IMG/VR virus record: IMGVR_UViG_3300025012_000042
Location: 1-64,000 of that record
Strand: one strand, 5' to 3'
Source of the DNA: a virus
Length of the DNA: 64,000 nucleotides
Part shown: in pieces, positions 34,921 to 44,420 of the stretch
Layout of the letters: the number at the start of each line of letters is the position of its first letter
Numbering within the stretch: position 1 is the first letter of the stretch
Notes under the pieces: generated by a model
The model's input: the letters and a program-made list of their open reading frames with translations, nothing else
Database searches by the model: none
What the model was told of the DNA's origin: nothing
Translations under genes and position numbers: made by a program

Positions 34921-37900
34921 TGATATTATTTCAAAACTTCCACCGCCACAGCTCAGACTCGAACATTTTCACAGCCGATAGTGCAATGGTTGTAGAAGAT
35001 TATGCTAAACGAGCAACTGAACTAGGGCATACTATCCTATCTTCATGCGAACATGGATTTCAAGGCAGATACTATGAAGTTTATGAAATGGCAAAAAAAT
35101 ATAATCTTAAATTCATCTTTGGCACAGAAGCATATTGGGTTAAAGATAGATTTGAAAAAGATAGAACTAATGGACATATTTGTATTTTTGCTAAATCAGA
35201 AATCGGCAGAAAGACTATTAATCGTATTCTCTCAGAAGCAAATATTGATGGATATTACTATAAGCCTAGAGTAGATATTGAATTATTATTATCTCTTCCT
35301 CCATCTGAAGTATTTATAAGCACAGCCTGCATCGCCTTTTGGAAATACGATGATATAGAGGATATTATATGGAAATTACATAATCATTTTGGGGATAATT
35401 TTTTCCTTGAGGTACAATATCATCATACAGACATTCAACGTGAAATCAACAAAAGAATACTTGGTTTAGGTTTAAATATCATTATGGGATGTGATTCTCA
35501 CTACATATATCCAGAACAAGCACAAGGTAGAGATGATGTTTTAGAAGCTAGAGGAATAAGATATGAGGGAGAGGAAGGGTGGTTTTTGGACTACCCTGAT
35601 GGTGATACCGCATATCAAAGATTTGCAGATCAAGGAGTATTAAACCATGAACAAATAATGGAAGCAATCGATAATACCAATATTTTTCTTGAATTTGATA
35701 ATATAGAATTTGATAAAAATATTAAACTTCCATCACTTTATCCTGATTTATCTTTAGAAGAAAAAAATAAAATATATACGTCATTATTGACTGAGAAATG
35801 GAAAGAATTCAGTAAAGATATTGATCCAAGCAAACATGAACTATATCTTCAAGAAATTCAGAAAGAAGTTAATATTGTTAGAAATACTGGCATGGTAGAC
35901 TATTTCTTAATGGATTATGAAATTGTTAAACAAGCAATTGCAGATGGAGGTATTATTACAAATAGTGGCCGTGGATCTGGAGTATCCTTCATTACTAATA
36001 CATTATTAGGATTTAGTAAAGTAGATAGAATATCATCGCCTGTAAAACTATACCCTGAAAGATTTATGAGTGAAACAAGAATACTACAGACTAAAAGTTT
36101 ACCTGACTTGGATTTAAATTGTGGTACTCCTGAAATATTTGTTCGAGCACAAGATAAAATTCTTGGAGAAGGCCATGCTTATCCTATGATTGCTTATGGA
36201 AAATTTAAGATTAAATCTGCATTTAAACTATACGCAAAATCACAGAGTATGCCATTTGATGTCGCAAATGAAATCACTAATCAAATTGAAAAATATGAGA
36301 GAGATTTAAAATATGCTGATGAAGATGATAAAGATTTAATTAATGTTTATGATTATGTAGAAGAAAAACACCATGAAATTCTCAAAGGATCAGAGAAATA
36401 CATGGGAATTATTGCTTCTAAATCTGCTCACCCTTGTGGATATCTCTTATATCAGGGAAATATCAAAGAAGATATAGGATTAATCAAATGCAAAAGTGAA
36501 TCAACAAAAAAAGAAGTAGTTACAACTGTAATTGATGGTGCTATTGCTGAAAAATATAAATTCTTGAAGAATGACTTGCTGAAAGTTGATGTTGTTTTAT
36601 TAATTGATAAGGTTTATAAAAGAATTGGAATTAAACCACATACTGTTAATGAATTATTATCTATTATCAAAACAGATAGTAAAACATGGGATATTTATGC
36701 TAAAGGATTAACTATCGGAGTTAATCAAGTAGAAAAGGCATCTACTACACAAAAAGCTATGAGATATAAACCTAGCAATATTTCAGAATTAACTGCTTTT
36801 ATTGCTGCGATAAGACCAGGTTTTAAATCAATGTATCATATTTTTGAATCAAGAAAACATTTTAATTATAATACTCCAAGTTTTGATAAGTTAATTCAAA
36901 CTGAAGAAATGCCATTCTCTTTTGTTTTATATCAAGAAATGACTATGGCTGCATTACAATACGCAGGATTCCCAATGGATGAGAGTTATGGGATATTAAA
37001 AGCTATCAGCAAGAAAAAAGCTGATGTAATTATTCCTCTGAAGGAAAGGTTTATAAATGGATTTAATTTGAATTTAATATTAGAAGAAGGAATTACAGAA
37101 GAGTCAGCATTAGAAAAAAGTGAAAACATCTGGACTATTATTGCCAATTCCGTTCAGTACAGTTTCAATGCATCACATGCTTTAAGTTATTCAATTGACT
37201 CAGCATATTGTGCATATTTAAAAGCTCACTACCCATATGAATTTTATGAAGTTATGTTACAATCTTATTCAGATAAAGGCAATAAAGATAAAGTTGCATT
37301 ATTCAAAAAAGAAATGATAGAGGGGTTTGGCATTTCAGAGGGAGAATATAAATTTGGATTAGACAATACTAGATTCCTAGCTGATAAAGAGAATAAAACT
37401 ATTTATCCAGAAATGCTATCAATTAAATTCTTGAATAAAGAAATGGCTCATACTTTATTAAAATTATCAAAGAAGAAATATGATAGTTTTTATGAATTAT
37501 TACGAAATATCAAAGGAACAAAAGTTAATTCAAGACAACTAGATATTTTAATAAAATTAGATTATTTCAGAGATTTTGCAAATATTAAAAAAATACAAAT
37601 CTTTAATGGATATTATGATTTACTTGGTGATTCTAAGCAAATATCAAAAGAAAAAGCAATTCTATCTGAATTGCCAATGGAATTAATTGAAAAATATTCA
37701 AGAGCAACAGATAAAACTTATGTTGAATTAGATGTGGATAATATTTTATTAGGATTATGGGATAGAATACCTAATGAACCATTGAATATCAGAGATCAAA
37801 TACAAAATGAAATTGAATTATTAGGTTATGCTAAATCAATAAATCCAAACATCTCCCCTAACTATGGCATCATAATTGATATCAACACTAAATACTCCCC

Positions 37901-38132
37901 AATCCCTACTATATATCGTATCAATGATGGAAGTATTGAAACCATTAAGACTGATACAAGAAAATATAAAGCAAATCCATTTCAGCAATTTGATATGATT
38001 AAGACAATCACTAAAGAACCTAGAAACAAAAAGAAGTATATGGGTAAGAATGATAAAGGTAAGGGAATATATGAAACACTAGAAGAAAAAGAAGATATAT
38101 TAACCCAGTGGACGATAGTGACATTTGATTAA
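34920..38132 (+). CDS. dnaE: DNA polymerase III alpha (DnaE type)
   Basis: 1070 residues. PHP domain at the N-terminus (FHRHSSDSN, SSCEHGF), then NSGRGSGVSF, the catalytic LPDLDLN (two metal-binding Asp; the third position is Asn where cellular enzymes have Asp), and NASHALSYSIDSAY of the fingers. Slightly shorter than cellular DnaE (about 1100-1160). The start is reached by coupling from the HNH gene with a GAGGTGAGGG site. The element therefore carries its own replicative polymerase. Confidence 0.85.
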   Translation: MILFQNFHRHSSDSNIFTADSAMVVEDYAKRATELGHTILSSCEHGFQGRYYEVYEMAKKYNLKFIFGTEAYWVKDRFEKDRTNGHICIFAKSEIGRKTINRILSEANIDGYYYKPRVDIELLLSLPPSEVFISTACIAFWKYDDIEDIIWKLHNHFGDNFFLEVQYHHTDIQREINKRILGLGLNIIMGCDSHYIYPEQAQGRDDVLEARGIRYEGEEGWFLDYPDGDTAYQRFADQGVLNHEQIMEAIDNTNIFLEFDNIEFDKNIKLPSLYPDLSLEEKNKIYTSLLTEKWKEFSKDIDPSKHELYLQEIQKEVNIVRNTGMVDYFLMDYEIVKQAIADGGIITNSGRGSGVSFITNTLLGFSKVDRISSPVKLYPERFMSETRILQTKSLPDLDLNCGTPEIFVRAQDKILGEGHAYPMIAYGKFKIKSAFKLYAKSQSMPFDVANEITNQIEKYERDLKYADEDDKDLINVYDYVEEKHHEILKGSEKYMGIIASKSAHPCGYLLYQGNIKEDIGLIKCKSESTKKEVVTTVIDGAIAEKYKFLKNDLLKVDVVLLIDKVYKRIGIKPHTVNELLSIIKTDSKTWDIYAKGLTIGVNQVEKASTTQKAMRYKPSNISELTAFIAAIRPGFKSMYHIFESRKHFNYNTPSFDKLIQTEEMPFSFVLYQEMTMAALQYAGFPMDESYGILKAISKKKADVIIPLKERFINGFNLNLILEEGITEESALEKSENIWTIIANSVQYSFNASHALSYSIDSAYCAYLKAHYPYEFYEVMLQSYSDKGNKDKVALFKKEMIEGFGISEGEYKFGLDNTRFLADKENKTIYPEMLSIKFLNKEMAHTLLKLSKKKYDSFYELLRNIKGTKVNSRQLDILIKLDYFRDFANIKKIQIFNGYYDLLGDSKQISKEKAILSELPMELIEKYSRATDKTYVELDVDNILLGLWDRIPNEPLNIRDQIQNEIELLGYAKSINPNISPNYGIIIDINTKYSPIPTIYRINDGSIETIKTDTRKYKANPFQQFDMIKTITKEPRNKKKYMGKNDKGKGIYETLEEKEDILTQWTIVTFD

Positions 38133-38153
38133 TTAACTAATAAATAAAATTTC

Positions 38154-38182
38154 TTGACATCTAATTCCCATTATGGTATTAT
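38154..38182 (+). promoter_or_regulatory. Sigma-A type promoter
   Basis: TTGACA at 38154, 17-base spacer ending TATGG, TATTAT at 38177. It shares the spacer end with the 27319 promoter, suggesting common regulation. Drives 38208 onwards. Confidence 0.75.
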
Positions 38183-38207
38183 TAATACATAGAGAGGAGG
38201 AAATCTC

Positions 38208-38378
38208 ATGGAAGAACAATATAGCGAAGTTAAAGAAATTAATGATATATGGCTAGAATTAACCAAGTTTTGTGAAAACATGAATTGTCATGATGGTACG
38301 GTTGATGCTAATGATTTGCTTGATAATGCTGAATACGTTAAAAATTTATTAGAAAAATTCTTGGAGTATAATAAATAA
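38208..38378 (+). CDS. Small acidic protein (56 aa)
   Basis: GAGAGGAGGAAATCTC then ATG; stop 38376-38378. Two Cys (FCENMNC) and an acidic helix. Unknown function. Confidence 0.55.
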   Translation: MEEQYSEVKEINDIWLELTKFCENMNCHDGTVDANDLLDNAEYVKNLLEKFLEYNK

Positions 38379-38416
38379 TTTTTCTTGTATATCAAATTAA
38401 GGAGGTGAAAATAAAA

Positions 38417-38563
38417 ATGAATCCCACAAAAATCATCAATCGCATCGACGGTCAATGGACTACATGCTCTTCTCAAGAATACAATTCCCAAGACAAAGCA
38501 AACTTCATGTTCAGCAAAAACAATGACACAACTATCACTACTTATTATAAGAAAATCGGTTAG
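38417..38563 (+). CDS. Small protein, paralogue of 38701-38895
   Basis: AAGGAGGTGAAAATAAAA then ATG; 48 residues. IDGQWTTCSSQEYNSQDKA aligns with RDGDWIQCTSEEYNNNYTDK of the gene at 38701, and both end in YYKK; a small duplicated family. Confidence 0.6.
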   Translation: MNPTKIINRIDGQWTTCSSQEYNSQDKANFMFSKNNDTTITTYYKKIG

Positions 38564-38589
38564 TACCTATATTCTATTATTCTATAATC

Positions 38590-38619
38590 TTGACATAATT
38601 AACTTACATAAAGCATAAA
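38590..38619 (+). promoter_or_regulatory. Possible promoter
   Basis: TTGACA at 38590 followed after 17-18 bases by GCATAA/CATAAA; the -10 is poor, so this is tentative. Confidence 0.4.
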
Positions 38620-38700
38620 ATAAATATTAGCAAGGATTTGATCGCTCAGATTATATTATTTACCAATCAAATTCTTGCTAAATCAAAAGAGGTGATACAT

Positions 38701-38895
38701 ATTAAAATTTTACATGGTAGAGATGGCGATTGGATTCAGTGTACTTCTGAAGAGTACAATAATAACTATACAGACAAAGTTAATTATGCATTTATTGTGG
38801 ATCAAGACACTAATAAAGGGCATTATTACAAAAAGGTAACAATCGAAGTATTTGATAAAGAATCAAAGATTAAAAACGAAAGGATGGAAGATTGA
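38701..38895 (+). CDS. Small protein with probable ATT start, paralogue of 38417-38563
   Basis: ATT at 38701 lies eight bases after AGAGG (38688-38692). An in-frame GTG (38692) overlaps that site and more upstream codons have no ribosome site. Alignment with its paralogue at 38417 puts the N-terminus at this ATT (IKILHGRDGDW versus TKIINRIDGQW). 64 residues; function unknown. Confidence 0.65.
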   Translation: MKILHGRDGDWIQCTSEEYNNNYTDKVNYAFIVDQDTNKGHYYKKVTIEVFDKESKIKNERMED

Positions 38896-38898
38896 GTT

Positions 38899-39087
38899 TT
38901 GGCTAATATATCAATGTGTCAATTTATTGATTGTGAAAAATCTTCTAGTTGTTTGAGAATATTAGCACCACCTGATGCAGAGCAAGTTTACATGAAATTC
39001 AAGAATATTTGTGGTGAATTTAACCAATGGAATTGGTACTGGCAAGCACCAGATCATTTTATAGTTAAGAAAGAAGGTGATACATAA
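38899..39087 (+). CDS. Small Cys-rich protein (62 aa)
   Basis: TTG start, AAAGGATGG upstream with a long spacing. Cysteines C-x4-C-x6-C at the N-terminus and one later (ICGEF), with a Trp-rich C-terminal part (WNWYW). Probable metal site; unknown function. Confidence 0.55.
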   Translation: MANISMCQFIDCEKSSSCLRILAPPDAEQVYMKFKNICGEFNQWNWYWQAPDHFIVKKEGDT

Positions 39088-39338
39088 TTTATATAAATAA
39101 TATTTCTTTACATGGTATTGACTTTCACAAATATGTAGTCATAAAACAAGATGACTTATATAAACATGCATTAGAACAAGATTCTATTGATTTAGCTAGA
39201 ATTATTAAAAATATTAGAATCAGTAGAGTTAAGTTTAATAAGAAGCCTAGTAATCAGTATTTAGTGATTAATATTGATGAACCATATGCAGGTGAGGTTA
39301 TTGAGATTTTGAAGAAGAATAGGCATTGGGATTTGTAG
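39087..39338 (+). CDS. Hypothetical protein with probable ATT start
   Basis: 83 residues. The upstream TGA at 39078-39080 closes the frame and no ATG/GTG/TTG occurs until a late GTG. ATT at 39087 is nine bases after GAAGG (ATA at 39084 is six). Protein-like throughout (HGIDFHKYVVIKQDD...INIDEPYAGEVIEIL). It overlaps the end of the previous gene by one base. Confidence 0.65.
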   Translation: MYINNISLHGIDFHKYVVIKQDDLYKHALEQDSIDLARIIKNIRISRVKFNKKPSNQYLVINIDEPYAGEVIEILKKNRHWDL

Positions 39339-39356
39339 GAAGGGAGGTGAGAGCAA

Positions 39357-39509
39357 ATGGATTATATAAATCAAATAATTTTAGAAATAAAAAATGCAAA
39401 AACAGATAATGAAATTAGGAATATTCTATGCGATATTTATGTTTCTACTCAAATGGATTCAAATATTAGAGAAGAATTTGATAATCTATGTTTAGCATTT
39501 TTATCTTAA
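39357..39509 (+). CDS. Small acidic helical protein (50 aa)
   Basis: GGGAGGTGAGAGCAA then ATG; stop 39507-39509. Helical throughout. No family recognised; precedes the ribonucleotide reductase. Confidence 0.5.
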   Translation: MDYINQIILEIKNAKTDNEIRNILCDIYVSTQMDSNIREEFDNLCLAFLS

Positions 39510-39585
39510 ATTTGTTAGGATAAAATAGAATAATCTGTTTAAGTGATAAATTAGTTATAAAATAAATATATTGGAGGATACATAA

Positions 39586-41898
39586 TTGACTAAAATTAAT
39601 GATAACGCATTAAAACTACTTAAGGAAAAACAATACTTTAAAGATAATGAAAATACTTGGGACGATTTATCTAAAAGAGTCTCAATTGCTATAGCTGAAG
39701 CAGAAACAAATGAAGAAATTAAGAAAGAAGTTCAGAAAGATATTTATGATGCTATGACTAATTTAGATTTTGTTTTTAGCACTCCTTGCTTATTGAATGC
39801 AGATAAGAATAATCCTGGTCAACTAAGTAGTTGTTTTATTGCTGATACAAAAGATAGTATAGAAGAAATATGTAGAACTGATGCTGAGTTTTCAGTTATA
39901 TTCCAACGCAATGGTGGAGTTGGTACAGATTTAAGTGTAATACGTCCTGCTAAAGATATTGTAGAGACATCAAAAGGTTATGCTGGTGGAGTTATCACAT
40001 TTATGGAAAAATATGATTTTACAGCAGATAGAATGACGAGATTTAATCCGTCTAGAAAAGGTGCAATAAAAATAAATCTTAAAACCTTTCACCCTCAAAT
40101 TTTTGACTTTTTACATTGCAAAGATAATAAAGATATTTTAAATAGAATGAACATTAGTATATCATTCACTGATGAATTTATGGAAGCAGTAGTAAGTGAT
40201 TTAGATTGGAATTTAGAATTTCCAGATTATTCTTTCAGCAAAGAAATATATAATCAAGAGTGGGATGGGAATATTGAAAAATGGAAATCAAAAGGTTATC
40301 CAGTTAAAATTTATAAAGTAGTAAAAGCAAGGGATTTATTTAGAGAGTTTTCTGAGTCATCTTGGAAAACAGGTGAGCCAGGCGCGAATTATCAGTCTCG
40401 CATGTCGCTTGATAATATGAATCCTCACTTATCAAGTGAAATATATACTAACCCTTGTTCTGAGTTTTCAAATATTCCATATTCATCTTGCAATCTTGGA
40501 AGTATTAATCTTTTAAATTGTGTGAAAAATAACAAATTCGACTTTAACAAACTTAAATCTTTAACTTCTAAGGCAATTAGATGGTTAGATAATATGATAA
40601 GTGTTAATGTTCTACCACTTAAAAAGATTGATGAAGTTACAAAATTAATAAGGCCAATCGGTCTAGGAATTATGGGATTAGCAGATGCATTTTACATATT
40701 GGGAATTAAATATAATTCATTAGAAGGGTACGAATTGGCAGAACTTATAATTAAAACAATGAAGGAAATTGCCGTAACTACATCTATGGAATTAGTAAAA
40801 GAAAGAGGAGAATATCCTGCATGGGAAGGAAGCAAATGGGAAGAAATTGGAATTAAAATTCATAATAGTTCTTTGTTGTCTATAGCTCCAACAGGATCTA
40901 TTTCTTTTATTGCAGGAGTAAGTGGAGGTTGCGAACCAAACTTTGCTTTAACATTTTCAAGACGTACATATGATGGGAATATTTATTATGTAACTAATCC
41001 AATATTTGAAAATAAATTAAAAGAACTTGGTATTTATTCTATTGAACTTATGGAGAAAATTGAAAAGAATCATGGAAGTTGCCAAGGAATTTTAGAAATT
41101 CCAAAAGATATTCAGGAGATATTCGTTACAGCACATGACCTAACTCCAGAAGAGCATGTAGATATGGTAGAAGTTTTGCAAAAACACGTTGATTTAAGCT
41201 TATCAAAAACAGTTAACTTTTCAAGCAACGCTACAGTTGAAGATATTTACAATATATACATATATGCGTGGAGAAAAGGATTAAAGGGACTAAGTGTCTA
41301 CCGTGATGGTTCAAGAGATAATCAAACATTATCAAGTGGCAATACATTATCAGATGAAATTGCTGAAATAATTGATCGAGGGTATGTTATCAAAGCTCCA
41401 TCAGTGGCAGATAGTAGAACTTATAAATTTGTTAGTGGATGTGGGAATGCGTATGTTACTGTAACTTGGGATGAAAAAGGCAACATTAATCAAACATTTA
41501 CTAATAAAGGAAGTAGTGGTACATGTAAAAGCAATCAAGAAGCAGTATCGAGATTGATTTCACTTTCATTACGTGGTGGTATTCCTATTGATAATATTAT
41601 TGATCAACTAGAAAGTGTGGATATTTGTTCTTCATACACAAATGCTAGAGTTAAAGGAAAACCAGTTAGCAAAGGTGCTAGTTGTCCTCACGCTATTGCT
41701 AATATTCTCAAACAAGCAATAAAGGACGTAGATAATAAGTTTGATAATATAGAATTTAAATTAGAAAATAAGATTGGAAAAGAATTAGTAGAAGTAACTG
41801 TAATTAATAATTCAAGACTATGCCCCGAATGTAAAGAACCATTAATTAGTGACGGTTCATGTATATGCTGTAAGGCTTGTGGATATAGCAAGTGCTAA
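39586..41898 (+). CDS. nrdJ: Class II (B12-dependent) ribonucleotide reductase
   Basis: 770 residues, TTG start after GGAGGATACATAA. Signatures: QLSSCFIADT near 80 (active-site Cys), FQRNGGVGTDLS, NPCSEF near 288, SSCNLGSINLL near 301 (thiyl-radical Cys region), GGCEPNF, VYRDGSR near 572, and a C-terminal zinc ribbon CPECKEP...CKACG. No small subunit gene is adjacent, as expected for adenosylcobalamin enzymes. It reduces ribonucleotides to supply the replisome and depends on host B12. Confidence 0.9.
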   Translation: MTKINDNALKLLKEKQYFKDNENTWDDLSKRVSIAIAEAETNEEIKKEVQKDIYDAMTNLDFVFSTPCLLNADKNNPGQLSSCFIADTKDSIEEICRTDAEFSVIFQRNGGVGTDLSVIRPAKDIVETSKGYAGGVITFMEKYDFTADRMTRFNPSRKGAIKINLKTFHPQIFDFLHCKDNKDILNRMNISISFTDEFMEAVVSDLDWNLEFPDYSFSKEIYNQEWDGNIEKWKSKGYPVKIYKVVKARDLFREFSESSWKTGEPGANYQSRMSLDNMNPHLSSEIYTNPCSEFSNIPYSSCNLGSINLLNCVKNNKFDFNKLKSLTSKAIRWLDNMISVNVLPLKKIDEVTKLIRPIGLGIMGLADAFYILGIKYNSLEGYELAELIIKTMKEIAVTTSMELVKERGEYPAWEGSKWEEIGIKIHNSSLLSIAPTGSISFIAGVSGGCEPNFALTFSRRTYDGNIYYVTNPIFENKLKELGIYSIELMEKIEKNHGSCQGILEIPKDIQEIFVTAHDLTPEEHVDMVEVLQKHVDLSLSKTVNFSSNATVEDIYNIYIYAWRKGLKGLSVYRDGSRDNQTLSSGNTLSDEIAEIIDRGYVIKAPSVADSRTYKFVSGCGNAYVTVTWDEKGNINQTFTNKGSSGTCKSNQEAVSRLISLSLRGGIPIDNIIDQLESVDICSSYTNARVKGKPVSKGASCPHAIANILKQAIKDVDNKFDNIEFKLENKIGKELVEVTVINNSRLCPECKEPLISDGSCICCKACGYSKC

Positions 41899-41930
41899 TA
41901 AAAAAATTAAATGAAAAGAGGCAAATTAAT

Positions 41931-42317
41931 ATGATGAAGCAACAAGAACAAGTAAAAGAATTTCAGATGGCATTTAATCACCCAATCGCAAATACACCTA
42001 CATTTATGGATAAAAAGAGAGCAGAAGCAAGAATGAGTTGGGTAATAGAAGAGGTAAATGAATTTTTAGAATCAGATAATGTAATTGATCAAGCAGACGC
42101 TTTATGTGACATGCTTTATTTTATTTTAGGAACATCCGTGGAATGCGGTGTGGATTTAGAACCTGTATTTGATATTGTACAAAAAGCAAATATGGCAAAA
42201 CTTTGGCCTGATGGAAAACCTCATTATAGGGAATTAGATGGCAAAGTTGCAAAACCAGATGGATGGCAAGCACCTGAGCCTCAAATTGAAGCAGAAATTA
42301 AAAGACAAATGAAGTGA
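41931..42317 (+). CDS. MazG-like nucleotide pyrophosphohydrolase
   Basis: 128 residues. EEVNEFLES...DQADALCDMLYFILG has the acidic EExxE...DxxxD metal-binding helices of all-alpha MazG/HisE-type hydrolases; the C-terminal LWPDGKPHYRELDGKV is shared with phage members. Follows the reductase after AAAGAGG; likely sanitises or trims nucleotides. The ATG at 41931 is chosen from two adjacent ATGs. Confidence 0.8.
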   Translation: MMKQQEQVKEFQMAFNHPIANTPTFMDKKRAEARMSWVIEEVNEFLESDNVIDQADALCDMLYFILGTSVECGVDLEPVFDIVQKANMAKLWPDGKPHYRELDGKVAKPDGWQAPEPQIEAEIKRQMK

Positions 42318-42332
42318 TTATTAAATAAATAT

Positions 42333-42356
42333 GGAGAGATTGAAATACATCTCTCC
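42333..42356 (+). terminator. Hairpin after the MazG-like gene
   Basis: GGAGAGAT TGAAATAC ATCTCTCC, perfect eight-base stem; no T-run. Probably an mRNA end or processing structure before the deaminase gene. Confidence 0.5.
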
Positions 42357-42386
42357 TACCTTCGCAGAAAGGAGTAACAAAACAAA

Positions 42387-42861
42387 ATGCAAATAATAAA
42401 CTGGGATGACTACTTCATGTCAGTAGCATACATATCATCATTACGTAGTAAAGATCCAAATACTCAAGTTGGTGCTTGCATAGTGGACACTAACCATCGA
42501 ATCATATCAACTGGTTATAATGGTATGGTGAATGGATGCAATGATATCGATATGCCTTGGAGAAGATCAAAGGGATTAGATGGAAAATATCTATATGTAG
42601 TACATAGTGGAACTCAATGCCATATTACATGCTAGAATAAATTTAGAAGGGTGTAAAATATATGTAACTTTATTTCCATGTAACGAATGTGTTAAAGCTA
42701 TTATTCAATCTGGAATCAAAGAAATAATATATTTAAATGATAAATATAAAGAAGATGACCAGATAATTTCAGCTAAATTTATGCTTGATATGGTAAATAT
42801 CAATTATAGACAATTAATATCTGATGTAAATATTAAGATAAATTTTAAAAAAGAAGAGTAG
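42387..42861 (+). pseudogene. dCMP deaminase, frameshifted at the catalytic HxE
   Basis: Frame 1 (42387-42637) encodes the N-terminal part to YLYVVHS and then stops; the next frame continues ELNAILHAR...VTLFPCNECVKAII to TAG 42859-42861. The two halves make one deaminase if a single extra G at 42609-42610 is removed: CAT AGT GAA gives HSE, the zinc/catalytic motif, and PCNEC supplies the two zinc Cys. As read, the enzyme would be dead, unless ribosomes shift or the base is a sequencing error. Would feed dUMP to the ThyX encoded downstream. Confidence 0.8.
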
Positions 42862-42875
42862 AGGATTAATATATC

Positions 42876-44309
42876 ATGTCATTTTATATTTTAACATTGT
42901 CTTTAAAGACTGAAAAATTTCAAGAACATATTTTAAATAAGCATTATGAAAAATATAGAAAGATTTATAATGCTTGTATTGAAGAATTATATAAACGATA
43001 TAATCATATGCGAGAATCAAAAGAATATCAAAGGAATTGCAAATCAGATAGGATAGATAGAAATAAAGTATTTTATGAATTAGATAAAAGGTTTGGATTA
43101 ACAGAATATTCTTTACATTATTTTACAAAACCAATGGCGAAATATTTTAATGTTAATGCCATGATAACCCAAGTAATTCATAAAAGAGCTTTTAAATCTT
43201 TTCGTTTACTAATGCTACACAAAGCAAAAAAGATTAAATATAAATCTTATGGTGAATTAAATTCTATAGAAGGAAAAACGAGTAAAAAGAGTATAATATT
43301 TAGAGATGATAATATATTATTCGCAGGACTTAAAATTCCAGTAATTATTAAAAAAATTGATTATTATAGTCGTATATCATTAAATGATAAAATTAAGTAT
43401 TGCAGAATTAAGCGTGAAGTAATCAAAGGAAAATATCATTATTATGCTCAGTTTATTATTGAAGGTGTTCCTCCTATAAGAATTGATAAAACTACTGGTG
43501 AAATAAAAAATTATGTTAATGACGGGGTTGTAGGTTTAGATATTGGCACTCAAAGTTTAGGTATATGTTCCAAAACAGAAGTTAAATTGCTTGAACTATG
43601 TCCTGAAGTACAGGATATTGAGAAACAGAAGAGAATACTACAAAGAAAAATGGATAGATCAAGGCGTTCAACCAATCCTGATAAATACAATGATAACGGA
43701 ACATATAAAAATAAAAACAATATTAAATGGATTAAATCTAAACACTATATTAAAACCCAAAATGAATTAAAAGAACTATACCGAAAACAAAGAGAAATAA
43801 GAAAACATTCTCATAACAAATTGGCAAATTATATTTTATCATTAGGCAATGATATTAAGGTAGAAACTATGGATTTTGTAGAATTACAAGTTAGAAATTC
43901 TACTATAAGCAAAAATACTGGAAAAATTATTAAAAATAAAAAGTTTGGAAAATCTTTGGAGAATAAAGCACCAGCTATGCTTTTAACAATTTTGGATACT
44001 AAATTAAAATGGTCAAATACACAATTAAATAAAGTAAATACATATAAGGTTAAAGCTAGTCAATATAATCATATAAAGAATACTTATATTAAAAAGAATT
44101 TAAATGAGAGGTGGAACAATTTTGGAGAGTTTAAAATTCAAAGAGACTTATACTCGGAATTTTTAATTATGAATGTAAATGATGATTTAGAAACTATTAA
44201 TAGAGACTTGTGTTTTGAGAAGTTTCAGGAATTTAAAATATTGCACGATATTGAAATTGATAGATTAAGAGGTTTAAAGGAAAATAAAATAATCAAAATT
44301 TTAATTTAA
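42876..44309 (+). CDS. tnpB: TnpB-like RuvC nuclease without zinc ribbon
   Basis: 477 residues. RuvC residues in order: D in VGLDIGTQSLG (about 221), E in VETMDFVEL (about 329) and D in IQRDLYSEFL (about 424). Where IS605-family TnpB proteins have a four-Cys zinc ribbon, this one has SQYNHIKNTY with no CxxC. The catalytic triad is intact, so it may be an active RNA-guided nuclease of a divergent group, without a TnpA transposase nearby. Placed right after the deaminase stop. Confidence 0.75.
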   Translation: MSFYILTLSLKTEKFQEHILNKHYEKYRKIYNACIEELYKRYNHMRESKEYQRNCKSDRIDRNKVFYELDKRFGLTEYSLHYFTKPMAKYFNVNAMITQVIHKRAFKSFRLLMLHKAKKIKYKSYGELNSIEGKTSKKSIIFRDDNILFAGLKIPVIIKKIDYYSRISLNDKIKYCRIKREVIKGKYHYYAQFIIEGVPPIRIDKTTGEIKNYVNDGVVGLDIGTQSLGICSKTEVKLLELCPEVQDIEKQKRILQRKMDRSRRSTNPDKYNDNGTYKNKNNIKWIKSKHYIKTQNELKELYRKQREIRKHSHNKLANYILSLGNDIKVETMDFVELQVRNSTISKNTGKIIKNKKFGKSLENKAPAMLLTILDTKLKWSNTQLNKVNTYKVKASQYNHIKNTYIKKNLNERWNNFGEFKIQRDLYSEFLIMNVNDDLETINRDLCFEKFQEFKILHDIEIDRLRGLKENKIIKILI

Positions 44310-44400
44310 AATGAACCAAGTCTAGAATCGGACTTGATGCTATCGTTAATTATTTCATTAGAGATATTGATAGTGAAAGTCTTATGGAAAATGATTAGTG
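44310..44400 (+). ncRNA. Candidate TnpB guide-RNA (reRNA) region
   Basis: Directly 3' of the TnpB-like gene, where IS605-type guide RNAs lie, there are stacked hairpins: CAAGTC/GACTTG (44317-44322 with 44331-44336) and CTATC/GATAG (44340-44344 with 44369-44373). Position and structure fit, but the 3' end and any guide are not determined. Confidence 0.4.
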
Positions 44401-44420
44401 TTTATATGTGTAATTTATAG

